The notes below the pieces were generated by a model. The model saw only the letters and a list, made by a program, of their open reading frames with translations, did not search any database and had not been told where the DNA came from. A DNA stretch of 23,300 bases, from IMG/VR virus record IMGVR_UViG_3300045146_000513, positions 1 through 23,300 of that record; one strand, written 5' to 3'. Source of the DNA: a virus. Every line of letters starts with the position of its first letter. The stretch's first letter is position 1. A program made the translations under genes and the position numbers. Below, in pieces: positions 1 to 5,591 of this stretch.

Positions 1-44
1 ATGAAGCGGGAGGAGTAGTTGCAACTTGTTGGGATTCGTAGCAT
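1..44 (-). CDS. partial paralogue of the next gene upstream (5' end only)
   Basis: Only the first 14 codons lie in the window. The reading frame starts at an ATG (44-42), preceded by a short purine-rich stretch, and an in-frame TAG lies just upstream, so this start is firm. The visible residues MLRIPTSCNYSSRF align with the beginning of the neighbouring protein (MLLIPTGCSLPPYF), so the two genes are tandem paralogues. It starts 18 bases after the neighbour's stop, consistent with one operon. Function unknown; the rest is outside the window. Confidence 0.6.
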   Translation of the reverse strand, partial: MLRIPTSCNYSSRF

Positions 45-62
45 GGAACCTGTTCCCGTCGC

Positions 63-338
63 CTAGATGCGGAGGCCTCTGAAGTGGTAGCCTTTAAACA
101 GGAGTCTATTGAGGGTCAGGAAGATCGCCTCGTAAGTAGTTGGGTTCCTTACCGTTGCCCTTTTGGGGAGTAGGCACACCCTGTGGCGACCACTCATTAG
201 CTCATTCCTCTGGAGGAAGCACCATAGTGAGGTGATGAGCTCATCCACATTCTTGTAGTCCCAGTTATACCTGGGCTTTGGAAGGGAGACCTCTAGGAAG
301 TAAGGCGGGAGACTGCAACCCGTTGGGATTAGGAGCAT
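63..338 (-). CDS. unknown 91-residue protein, first of a tandem paralogue pair
   Basis: The ORF is open from a possible GTG at 362. I prefer the ATG at 338 because the downstream paralogue is forced by an upstream stop to begin at the equivalent residue, giving MLLIPT against MLRIPT. The Shine-Dalgarno is weak for either start. The protein is basic, with a run WDYKNVDELITSLWCFL in the middle and a basic C-terminus, and shows no membrane segment or catalytic motif that I recognise. It follows a structured non-coding block and a terminator-like hairpin (403-436), so it probably has its own promoter, which I could not pin down. Duplication suggests a host-interaction or accessory role, but this is a guess. 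Confidence 0.55.
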   Translation of the reverse strand: MLLIPTGCSLPPYFLEVSLPKPRYNWDYKNVDELITSLWCFLQRNELMSGRHRVCLLPKRATVRNPTTYEAIFLTLNRLLFKGYHFRGLRI

Positions 339-402
339 TTCATTTTCGAGGAATAGGGTCACTGAAGATGATTCAGTGGAGTTGAACTCAACCCCTTAGC
401 AG

Positions 403-436
403 AAAAATGTACGATCCGCACAGTGACGTGATCGTA
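403..436 (-). terminator. probable intrinsic terminator
   Basis: A 7-bp perfect stem (410-416 with 430-436) encloses a 13-base loop. On the minus strand it is followed by CATTTTT. It would end transcripts coming from the non-coding block at 437-893 before the paralogue pair. Confidence 0.45.
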
Positions 437-893
437 GAAAAAGGGCTTTTTGGGGCCTGCTGATCGTTTTCGAGGAATGCACTCCGCGAAAACGAAAACA
501 GCCCTACTCAAGCCTATGAAGAGAGGGGAACCTGAAAAGACTTGGTCTTCCAGCTTGAACCAGGCCTTTCCTCGTTCTCTCTAGCTCACCCTCAAACCCC
601 CTGTCGGGGGTGTTGAGTAGTGGGGAGGGAGAGGGCTCCCTCAAGCACCCTCCTGTAACGGGTCTACTAGGACCCTAACCCCCTGTCGGGGGGCTGGTAA
701 CGGGTCTGTGACAACCCTAACCCCCTGTCGGGGGAAGAAGGGAACCTGGGCTCTCTTTGTCTGAAAGCCAGGTTCTTCCCCGTAAACTCCCTGAACCTGC
801 TGCCTGTTGTCAGATCCCCCTCTTACTCCCCGAAACCCTCCTTACTTGAACCCGTGGTCTTGACACGTAAAGGGATTTAGGGGTTTTGATTCC
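437..893 (-). other. non-coding, stem-loop-rich stretch with repeated C5/G5 hairpins
   Basis: No convincing ORF is present. The stretch contains three copies of the hairpin CCCCCTGTCGGGGG (597-610, 679-692, 721-734), two of them inside a tandem repeat of about 43 bp that begins GTAACGGGTCT (655 and 697). It also contains an 8-bp stem GAACCTGG/CCAGGTTC (about 742-775) and AAGAC/GTCTT (538-550). It lies between two minus-strand terminator-like hairpins, so it may be a separate small structured RNA or a set of RNA-processing signals. The transcribed strand is inferred from the neighbours. Confidence 0.45.
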
Positions 894-920
894 AAAAAGT
901 CCGAGGAAATGAACTCGGAC
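894..920 (-). terminator. intrinsic terminator after the 101-residue ORF
   Basis: A perfect 7-bp stem (899-905 with 914-920) with an 8-base loop is followed on the minus strand by TTTTT. It lies 40 bases beyond the stop of the gene ending at 960, the classic position. Confidence 0.75.
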
Positions 921-959
921 ACTTGGATCGTCAAGAGCAGCAGTTGAGGTAGGGAGGGG

Positions 960-1265
960 TTAGGGGGTCTTGATGGTTCCGTCCTGGATGAAGCCCCAGG
1001 GGCCTTCTCTGATGACCCAGGTAAGGTGGTGGCCTTCGCGGGCCATCTGTGCAAACCTGGAGGTCTTCCTAGGGTTCTGCTCCATGAAGGTACCCACTTG
1101 GGTCTTGACGTATCTGAGTCCCTGGCTTGAGGTGAGTACTGAGAGGGAACAGGTCTCTTTCCCCTCACTGTCAAGGAGACGCACCTGGGAGTCTCCCTCA
1201 TGGAGAGCCTTGTGGATCCGGAGCCAGTTCTGCTCCTTGATCTTCTGTTGAGAAAGGTAGCTCAT
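960..1265 (-). CDS. unknown small basic protein (101 aa)
   Basis: The start is the ATG at 1265-1263 (MSYLSQQKIKEQ), not an earlier in-frame codon, because AGGAG sits about nine bases upstream and the ATG overlaps the stop of the preceding membrane peptide as ATGA, a sign of translational coupling. The protein is soluble and basic. Its second half (residues 60-101) holds KTSRFAQMAREGHHLTWV and a final WGFIQDGT, which could be a short beta-rich fold, but no family is recognised. It is the last gene of its transcript and is followed by a good intrinsic terminator. Function unknown. Confidence 0.7.
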   Translation of the reverse strand: MSYLSQQKIKEQNWLRIHKALHEGDSQVRLLDSEGKETCSLSVLTSSQGLRYVKTQVGTFMEQNPRKTSRFAQMAREGHHLTWVIREGPWGFIQDGTIKTP

Positions 1266-1411
1266 GGGCGGCTCCTGTAGAAGTGCCTGAACGTCTCTGT
1301 CCAGGGAGAAAGAACCTGTGCCTCGATCTTCCTTGACAACAACCCTATAATACAAACCCCCGCCCCTAGTACCCCTCCCCCTATGAACCCAACTAGAAAA
1401 CCCTGTAACAC
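1262..1411 (-). CDS. small single-helix membrane protein (about 49 aa)
   Basis: The C-terminal part of a longer open frame codes for one glycine-rich hydrophobic helix (LQGFLVGFIGGGVLGAG...) and then a polar tail ending FRHFYRSRP. The stop overlaps the ATG of the next gene as ATGA, which supports real translation. The start is uncertain: the GTG at 1411 is the first usable initiator near the helix, and its Shine-Dalgarno is weak. The longer frame reaching into tRNA-Asp is not credible. Membrane location is likely; function is unknown. Confidence 0.5.
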   Translation of the reverse strand: MLQGFLVGFIGGGVLGAGVCIIGLLSRKIEAQVLSPWTETFRHFYRSRP

Positions 1412-1733
1412 GGTCAGAAGCCCTGCCAGGAGACCCTGGATCTCTGTTATCTTGACCCCAGCCCCCCTACCTAAGAACCTCTGCCGTAAGGCATGATGCT
1501 TGCATGTGCGCGCACACGCACCAGGTTCCCTAGTAAGTAGTAGTCTAGTACTATCTCTTACTGTTCTAGGGAGTCTCTGGGGTAGGTCTCTACAAGACCT
1601 ACCCCAGAAGCACTCAGAAGCACAGGGAACCTCTAGTAAAGGGGGGTCCCTTTCTTGGAGGAGGCAAGTGGGGGGGTTCGCTTCTGGGAGAGCGAACCAC
1701 AGCTCTACCTCCTTCTCCCTGAAAAAAAGAGGG
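1412..1733 (-). other. non-coding region downstream of the tRNAs with strong hairpins
   Basis: No gene is seen. Three stable stem-loops occur: 1528-1571 (CCCTAG...CTAGGG with GTAAG/CTTAC), 1577-1607 (a perfect 13-bp stem CTGGGGTAGGTCT with a 5-base loop), and 1675-1698 (a perfect 8-bp stem GGTTCGCT). None has a clear T-tract, so they are more likely RNA-processing or mRNA-stabilising structures between the tRNAs and the small membrane gene than terminators. Confidence 0.4.
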
Positions 1734-1807
1734 CGGGGTGTACGGGACTCGAACCCGTGACCTCCTGCGTGACAGGCAGGTGTCCTAGCCACCTGGACCA
1801 ACACCCC
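1734..1807 (-). tRNA. tRNA-Asp (anticodon GTC)
   Basis: A full cloverleaf reads on the minus strand. The acceptor stem is GGGGTGT/ACACCCC, the D arm GTCC/GGAC, the anticodon stem CCTGC/GCAGG with loop CTGTCAC (anticodon GTC), the variable loop five bases, and the T arm ACGGG-TTCGAGT-CCCGT. The discriminator is G, as in bacterial tRNA-Asp. CCA is not encoded. It lies 12 bases after tRNA-Leu and is probably cut from the same transcript. Confidence 0.95.
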
Positions 1808-1819
1808 ATACCTCTATAC

Positions 1820-1904
1820 TACCTCAGAAGGGACTCGAACCCTTAGAGCCCTCACGGGCACCCGGTTTTGAGCCAGGCCTGTATTCCATTTCCAGCACTG
1901 AGGC
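1820..1904 (-). tRNA. tRNA-Leu (anticodon CAA)
   Basis: An 85-base class II tRNA with a long variable arm (CCC-GTGA-GGG). The acceptor is GCCTCAG/CTGAGGT with a G-U first pair, the D stem CTG/CAG, the anticodon stem CCTGG/CCGGG with loop CTCAAAA (anticodon CAA, reading TTG), and the T arm AAGGG-TTCGAGT-CCCTT. The discriminator is A, as expected for leucine. No CCA is encoded. It follows the pentapeptide-repeat gene by about 34 bases. Confidence 0.94.
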
Positions 1905-1938
1905 AGAAAAGGAAAGGGCTAGCGGAGCTCGGCTGCCG

Positions 1939-2922
1939 CTATAACTCGTTGGTTTCTTCTCCGGTTGGGAGTGTCCTGAACGTTGCGTGGAACCTCTTGC
2001 GTTTCGCATTGTCCCACGATGGGCAGCATGCAGCGAGCACCCTCACCATCAGGTCGTAGGGTCTCGGGCATGGACCGGGACTCCACAGAGCCTGCTGCTC
2101 CGTGAACAACGCTGCACGCTGCACGAACACCTTGTCATACGGACACGGGCCACCCGTACTCCATCGGTCGAAGGCTGTTGGATCAGGATGGTTCGCTGCA
2201 TTGTACCGCATGAGGTCTGCAACTAGATCCTCAGGCAGGTTGCCCCATTGGGCCAGCAGAACAGCAGTCGGTGCGGGCCACCAGACGTTTGTAATGTTGG
2301 CTTTGTGGAGGTTAGCCTTGTGGAGGTTGGCTCCGCTGAGGTCGGCTTCGCTGAGGTCGGCTTCGCTGAGGTCGGCTCCGTAGAGGTCGGCTCCGCTGAG
2401 GTTGGCTCCGTTGAGGTCGGTCCTGCGGAGGTTGGCTCCGTAGAGGTTAGCCTTGTGGAGGTTGGCTCCGCTGAGGTCGGCTTCGCTGAGGTTGACTCCG
2501 CTGAGGTCGGCTCCGTAGAGGTCGGCCTTGTGGAGGTTGGCCCCGCAGAGGTTGGCTCCGCTGAGGTCGGTCCTGCGGAGGTTGGCTCCGTAGAGGTCGG
2601 CTCCGCTGAGGTTAGCCTTGTGGAGGTTGGCCCCGCGGAGGTCGGCTTCGCGGAGGTTGACTCCGCTGAGGTCGGCTCCGTAGAGGTCGGCCTTGTGGAG
2701 GTTGGCCCCGCGGAGGTTGGCTCCGTGGAGGTTAGCCTCGTAGAGGTCGGCTTCGTAGAGGTCGGCCTTGTGGAGGTCGGCCCTGCTGAGGTCGGCTTTG
2801 TGGAGGTTGGCCTCGTAGAGGTCGGCTTCGCTGAGGTCGGCTCGTCTACCCTTCGGGTCAAGTGGGTTCTCCAACCAGCAGGAGTGCTGAGTGAGAATCG
2901 ACTTGAGCTCAGACTTGTTCAT
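1939..2922 (-). CDS. pentapeptide-repeat protein with a separate C-terminal domain (327 aa)
   Basis: The start is well supported: AGGAGAAGG lies just upstream of ATG (MNKSELKSIL). After about 27 residues, some 37 tandem pentapeptides of the type A(D/N)L-x-x follow to about residue 213. This family folds as a right-handed quadrilateral beta-helix. The last about 110 residues form a different domain (PTAVLLAQWGNLPEDLVADLMRYN... to ...ETNEL) with several tryptophans and cysteines, probably an effector or oligomerisation part. At DNA level the gene is a near-perfect 15-bp tandem repeat (about 2290-2850), prone to slippage. Some pentapeptide proteins mimic DNA and protect gyrase; that role here is only inference. 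It lies between the tmRNA and tRNA-Leu. Confidence 0.92.
   Translation of the reverse strand: MNKSELKSILTQHSCWLENPLDPKGRRADLSEADLYEANLHKADLSRADLHKADLYEADLYEANLHGANLRGANLHKADLYGADLSGVNLREADLRGANLHKANLSGADLYGANLRRTDLSGANLCGANLHKADLYGADLSGVNLSEADLSGANLHKANLYGANLRRTDLNGANLSGADLYGADLSEADLSEADLSGANLHKANLHKANITNVWWPAPTAVLLAQWGNLPEDLVADLMRYNAANHPDPTAFDRWSTGGPCPYDKVFVQRAALFTEQQALWSPGPCPRPYDLMVRVLAACCPSWDNAKRKRFHATFRTLPTGEETNEL
2290..2850. repeat. 15-bp tandem coding repeat inside the pentapeptide gene
   Basis: Units such as GAGGTCGGCTCCGCT recur head to tail about 37 times with variation mainly at two codons. They encode the A(D/N)Lxx pentapeptides on the opposite strand. Their regularity leaves both other frames and the antisense strand open, which creates large false ORFs here. 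Confidence 0.95.
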
Positions 2923-3078
2923 GTCCTTCTCCTGGGTTGGGGCCTCGGGTTCACGGAAGATCGAACTTCTCTCTCTGTGGAGGAGTCACAGAAGGGAAAG
3001 GGGTGGGCGGGTTTTGAGGGCCTTGATTGTCCCGCCCTTCAACGGGAGGTAGCTACAGCCCCTCTCGTCACCAAGCAT

Positions 3079-3439
3079 TGGAGGTGGAGGGAGTCGAACC
3101 CTCGTCCAGGGTCACTCGATTCAGGTCTCTACGTGTATGTCCTCCGGGTACAGCCCGAGTCGAGTCCGGAGGCCCACTCGACGTTCGGGGGGGTGGATCT
3201 TTTTGTTTATCGTCCACTGGCTTACCACCAAGAACCAGCTCTGACTATCCATGTCCAGGACACATCCCTCCCTAGACCATGGCTTCTAGGGAAGGACGGA
3301 GGCTATGCAGCGAGTGCCATCGCCTCGGGGTAGAAGTTGTTGTTGGCAGCTTCTGTTGTTCCCGGTGATTTACGAGGTTCCGAGTACCTCGACACGCAAT
3401 CTGTCTCTACTGTGACTCTGTCGAACCCGGTACACCCCC
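3079..3439 (-). ncRNA. ssrA: tmRNA (transfer-messenger RNA)
   Basis: A complete tmRNA of about 361 bases. The ends pair as a 7-bp acceptor stem, GGGGGTG (3439-3433) with CACCTCC (3086-3080), including a G-U at the third pair, the alanine identity signal, plus discriminator A. The 5' end has the typical GGTTCGACAG and the 3' end a T arm GAGGG-TTCGACT-CCCTC. The tag frame ends at TAG (3305-3303) and reads AANNNFYPEAMALAA if the resume codon is the GCT just before 3347, or one residue less if it is GCC. The ALAA ending is the standard protease signal. tmRNA with SmpB and alanyl-tRNA synthetase rescues stalled ribosomes. CCA is not encoded. No smpB is visible in the window. Confidence 0.93.
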
Positions 3440-3474
3440 TAGAAAGGGTTTGAGAGACCAGCACTTCATGGGAT

Positions 3475-3586
3475 CCCGCCCGACGGGTCCTTTGATTCGG
3501 CACACGCTTGGCCGACACACGCGACAACTGAATGCGCGATCTGCCGATTCGGCTCTGGCCGGTCAGCGACACACCAAACGGGCGGG
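3475..3586 (-). other. 112-base element bounded by an 8-bp inverted repeat
   Basis: CCCGCCCG (3475-3482) pairs perfectly with CGGGCGGG (3579-3586). Inside, minus-strand GTGTGTCG and GCCGAATC each occur twice, giving an imperfect internal duplication, and GCCGA/TTCGGC can pair locally. It starts 35 bases upstream of the tmRNA 5' end. It may be a separate small RNA or a leader processed off the tmRNA precursor. An open frame crosses it into the tmRNA, but that frame has no supporting start site and reads through an RNA gene. Confidence 0.4.
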
Positions 3587-3599
3587 AAGATTTGAAAGA

Positions 3600-3960
3600 G
3601 TAGGAGACTGACTGTCTCTCATCCTACCACGGGTTCCCCCTCTGAGAGAAGAAGGAGGAGCGCCACTCTAACCATCGTGGTGGCTTTCCCTGGCTCTCTG
3701 GAAAGGGTGTTCCCATCGGCTCTCTGTGCTCGCTCCCTTTCGTCAATGAAAGGAAGGTACTGGCAGGGAGCTTTCTAAGACCCTCTCTGGGTAGCCTGAT
3801 GGCCTGATGGTACCCTGTTGGTGGTCTTGGGGTAGGAGACAAGACCTGCCCGGACCTTACAGGGCCGTAATCAGGAGGGCTTTTCGTCAAGAGTGATGGT
3901 ATTGGGGAGGGGCTCTCCCCACCTGCGGAGGTGTTGGGAGTGCTAGCCGAATGGCTCCAG
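3600..3960 (-). other. non-coding stem-loop-rich stretch, candidate structured RNA
   Basis: No credible ORF. Stem-loops follow closely: GTAGGA/TCCTAC (3600-3627), CTTTCC/GGAAAG (about 3684-3705), CCTTTC/GAAAGG (3737-3754), a two-level hairpin AAGACC...GGTCTT enclosing GGGTA...TACCC (about 3777-3828), GGGGAG/CTCCCC (3904-3920), CACCT/AGGTG (3920-3933) and AGCC/GGCT inside GGAG/CTCC (about 3936-3958). The first hairpin is followed on the minus strand by a T-rich run and could terminate such an RNA before the tmRNA. The remaining bases to 4070 are G-rich on the plus strand and show nothing I can name. Confidence 0.45.
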
Positions 3961-4060
3961 GATCATGGCGGGTCTCCTGTTGTCTGGGAGGGTTGTGGGT
4001 GGGGGGTGGCTGGGGGTTTCACTCCTTTTTCAGGCTGGTGGTCTGGCTGGGGCTTCCCCT

Positions 4061-4094
4061 TTCCGCCCGAGTTGTGGCGCGTGAGCGCCACAAC
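4061..4094 (-). repeat. hairpin element, copy A (10-bp stem, UCAC loop)
   Basis: GTTGTGGCGC (4071-4080) pairs with GCGCCACAAC (4085-4094), with loop UCAC on the minus strand. About 33 bases including the flank ACTCGGGCGGA match copy B at 5204-5236 with few changes. Copy A lies 20 bases after the stop of the 160-residue ORF and has no start codon behind it, so it may be a transcript-end structure or an orphaned leader. Confidence 0.6.
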
Positions 4095-4113
4095 AAACCT
4101 ACTGGAACCCTTG

Positions 4114-4596
4114 TCAGGTGCTGGTGCCAAGCACGAGTGCCTGGCTCAGCAGGCTGTCCATCAGGCTTTGAGGGAGAACAGGTGTCCCTCGCTCCTCGTG
4201 AACGTACCCGATCAGCATGCGATCTTCTGTGAGCTTCTGGAGGAACTGTATAGTTTCCACAAGGAGGCTTTCCCGCCTGTTGATTACCAGGACCTCCCTG
4301 AGTTTGGGGAGGATGGCCTTGACACACTCTCCTATGAAGTAGTCGCCTTCTGGAGTCAGCAGGAACATGACGGGTACGTAGGGCTTCTCCCATTTCCAGC
4401 TGAAGTCCCACAGGACTCCCTTCTTCTCTAGAAGGGAAAGGGCTTGAACTGCTGGATCTTGGGGGGTCATGGAGGAGGCCAAGAAGGTCTCCATGGCCTT
4501 CCTGACGAGAGCCTCATCTCGCTTCTGGCATGTGGTAAAGAAGAGCCTCTCCTTGCTCTTTATCTCCAGGAGGACCTGCTCGCGAGCGTAGATCAT
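4114..4596 (-). CDS. unknown soluble protein (160 aa)
   Basis: The start is the ATG at 4596-4594 (MIYAREQVLLEIKSKERLFF), eight bases after the stop of the upstream zinc-ribbon-like gene. The longer open frame upstream is only antisense noise over that gene. The protein is helical and charged, with KRDEALVRKAMETFLASS and LLEKKGVLWDFSWKWEKPYVPVMFLLT suggesting a small alpha/beta domain, and no membrane segment. It is the last of four closely packed genes (5196 to 4114), followed by hairpin copy A. No family is recognised. Confidence in coding is good because frame, spacing and composition agree. Confidence 0.75.
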   Translation of the reverse strand: MIYAREQVLLEIKSKERLFFTTCQKRDEALVRKAMETFLASSMTPQDPAVQALSLLEKKGVLWDFSWKWEKPYVPVMFLLTPEGDYFIGECVKAILPKLREVLVINRRESLLVETIQFLQKLTEDRMLIGYVHEERGTPVLPQSLMDSLLSQALVLGTST

Positions 4597-4603
4597 GGGG
4601 GAC

Positions 4604-4813
4604 CTACAGAAGGACAGGGACGATGTAGGGCTTGGCCAGCTCGCGCAGGGGGTCTCCTTCCTCCCACCTGTGCCAGGTGCTCCGGCAGAAGGGGCACTTG
4701 TAGTACAGGACCCCGTCATAGAGGTCTGGGTGTTCCATCCCGATGGTCACGTAGTACTCGGGGTGCTGGGGGTCTCTCTGGCTCTTTTCGCAGATGGGGC
4801 AGGTCTCTCGCAT
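4604..4813 (-). CDS. small zinc-ribbon-like protein (69 aa)
   Basis: AGGAG lies eight bases before the ATG at 4813. A GTG one codon earlier is possible but too close to it. The protein has CPIC (residues 5-8) and CPFC (about 41-44), two C-x2-C knuckles about 33 residues apart, a typical treble-clef or zinc-ribbon spacing, with YYKCPFCRSTWHRWEEGD around the second. Such small phage zinc proteins often bind nucleic acid or a host protein, but the partner is unknown. The stop is eight bases before the next ATG, so it belongs to the same operon. Confidence 0.75.
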   Translation of the reverse strand: MRETCPICEKSQRDPQHPEYYVTIGMEHPDLYDGVLYYKCPFCRSTWHRWEEGDPLRELAKPYIVPVLL

Positions 4814-4817
4814 CACC

Positions 4818-5036
4818 TTATCTCCTGGAGGCTACGAAGGCCCGGAGCTTCTCCTCGTTCCTCTCTATGATCTCGAGAAGCCCTGGGGAGGGGTTCTTGT
4901 TGTAAAGCCAGATGCTGTTCTGGTACACACTGACCCAGGTGGCTACCTGATGAACCTTGGCTCCTGCGAGCTGTTGTACCCTGGACAGCAGGCTCTCGTC
5001 CACCTGGAGCTGGAGGAGGGTCTCAGGGGGTTCCAT
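4818..5036 (-). CDS. unknown small soluble protein (72 aa)
   Basis: The ATG at 5036 lies inside the end of the upstream gene (14-base overlap) and has only a weak Shine-Dalgarno, so translation is probably coupled. The protein (MEPPETLLQLQVDESLLSRV...) is mostly helical with a conserved-looking middle WVSVYQNSIWLYNKNP and a charged end NEEKLRAFVASRR. No known motif is seen. Its stop sits right at the ribosome-binding site of the zinc-ribbon-like gene. Confidence 0.65.
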   Translation of the reverse strand: MEPPETLLQLQVDESLLSRVQQLAGAKVHQVATWVSVYQNSIWLYNKNPSPGLLEIIERNEEKLRAFVASRR

Positions 5037-5196
5037 TGAAGAGTCTCATGGCCAGACTGATGGCCAGGTCTGGGGAGCAGTCCACAAAGGTTCTGAGAAA
5101 GAGGGTGGACATGATCCCCGAGATGGAAAGAATGAAAAGGAGACAGGCTCCACCAGACACGAGCATGTCGCCCTTGGTGTAGCCCAGTCTCCTCAT
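5023..5196 (-). CDS. small one-helix membrane protein (57 aa)
   Basis: The start is the ATG at 5196, preceded by GGAGGT with ideal spacing; the open frame further upstream runs through a terminator and is not coding. Residues 11-38 (MLVSGGACLLFILSISGIM... and on) form one strong hydrophobic helix, followed by a short amphipathic tail. The leader carries hairpin copy B, directly before the Shine-Dalgarno site, which could control access to it. It is the first gene of the 5196-4114 operon. Function unknown; a host-envelope or exclusion role is possible but unproven. Confidence 0.75.
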   Translation of the reverse strand: MRRLGYTKGDMLVSGGACLLFILSISGIMSTLFLRTFVDCSPDLAISLAMRLFNGTP

Positions 5197-5203
5197 CGTG
5201 ACC

Positions 5204-5236
5204 TCCGCCGGAGTCGTGGCGCGTGAGCGCCATAAC
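5204..5236 (-). promoter_or_regulatory. hairpin element, copy B, in the leader of the 57-aa gene
   Basis: TGGCGC (5217-5222) pairs with GCGCCA (5227-5232), with minus-strand loop UCAC. The same stem, loop and flank (ACTC-GGCGGA) occur at 4061-4094. Here the flank runs into the GGAGGT ribosome-binding site. It lies directly after a long terminator hairpin, so the pair could act as a terminator followed by a leader structure. Confidence 0.5.
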
Positions 5237-5270
5237 AAGAGGACCTGCCAGCGAGTCAGGTCCTCTTGTT
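5234..5270 (-). terminator. strong intrinsic terminator, possibly bidirectional
   Basis: A perfect 14-bp stem AACAAGAGGACCTG (5234-5247) with its complement at 5257-5270 and a 9-base loop. Its arms supply U-rich ends on both strands. It follows the stop of the 85-residue gene by five bases. Confidence 0.7.
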
Positions 5271-5275
5271 GGCAG

Positions 5276-5533
5276 CTACTGCTGTGGTTGTGCCAGCTCC
5301 TCGGCCCTGTGGCGGGCGGCCTCCATGGTGGCGGCGAACCCACCTGTGAAGCCCTCCACCGCTCCCCTCCCCACCAGTCCGATGGCGGCGAGGAGGAGCA
5401 GCGGGATCAGCACGATGTAGAAGGTGAGCTGTAGGATCTGGAGGATCGGGGTGAACTTCCAGATGAGGAAGATCCCGATCCCTCCCAGCAGCATCTTCCC
5501 CCACCAGGGGATGTCGAGCCTGCGATCGTCCAT
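5276..5533 (-). CDS. small membrane protein with one long or two short helices (85 aa)
   Basis: AGGAG lies seven bases before the ATG at 5533 (MDDRRLDIPWWGKM). Residues about 13-52 are continuous hydrophobic sequence (LLGGIGIFLIWKF, then LQLTFYIVLIPLLLLAAIGLV), enough for two short or one long membrane helix. A glycine-rich and then charged C-terminus follows (AATMEAARHRAEELAQPQQ), probably cytoplasmic and helical. It ends at a strong terminator. A stable intercistronic hairpin (5547-5579) separates it from the upstream gene. Holin-like size and topology are noted, but no lysis partner is visible. Confidence 0.8.
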   Translation of the reverse strand: MDDRRLDIPWWGKMLLGGIGIFLIWKFTPILQILQLTFYIVLIPLLLLAAIGLVGRGAVEGFTGGFAATMEAARHRAEELAQPQQ

Positions 5534-5546
5534 GGTTGCTCCTGTA

Positions 5547-5579
5547 GGAGGAGCCCAGACTCAGCGTCCGGGCTCCTCC
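5547..5579 (-). promoter_or_regulatory. intercistronic hairpin
   Basis: GGAGGAGCCC (5547-5556) pairs perfectly with GGGCTCCTCC (5570-5579). It lacks a T-tract, so it is more likely a stabilising or processing structure between the 138- and 85-residue genes than a terminator. Confidence 0.5.
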
Positions 5580-5591
5580 CCAGTTGGGGGT

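Noticed and set aside
1262-1804. A 180-residue version of the small membrane protein
   Set aside because: The N-terminal part would read through tRNA-Asp and several hairpins, with no start signal; only the C-terminal end looks coding.
2290-2850. Possible CRISPR array or iterons because of the regular repeats
   Set aside because: There are no spacers; the 15-bp period is contiguous and encodes pentapeptides.
2955-2990. A possible further tRNA T-arm (AGTTCGATC on the minus strand)
   Set aside because: No matching acceptor, D or anticodon arm can be formed around it.
2223-3333. Long frames on both strands over the repeat gene (EVGSAEVG-type and PTSAEPTS-type products)
   Set aside because: They are alternative readings of the 15-bp repeat; only the A(D/N)Lxx frame has a proper start site, non-repeat ends and a known fold.
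3303-3572. An 89-residue minus-strand ORF
   Set aside because: Its end is the tmRNA tag frame and its middle runs through the tmRNA 5' domain; no ribosome-binding site.
3624-4431. Frames of 88 (minus), 166 (plus) and 130 (minus) residues
   Set aside because: They lie over hairpins or antisense to the 160-residue gene and lack start signals or recognisable sequence.
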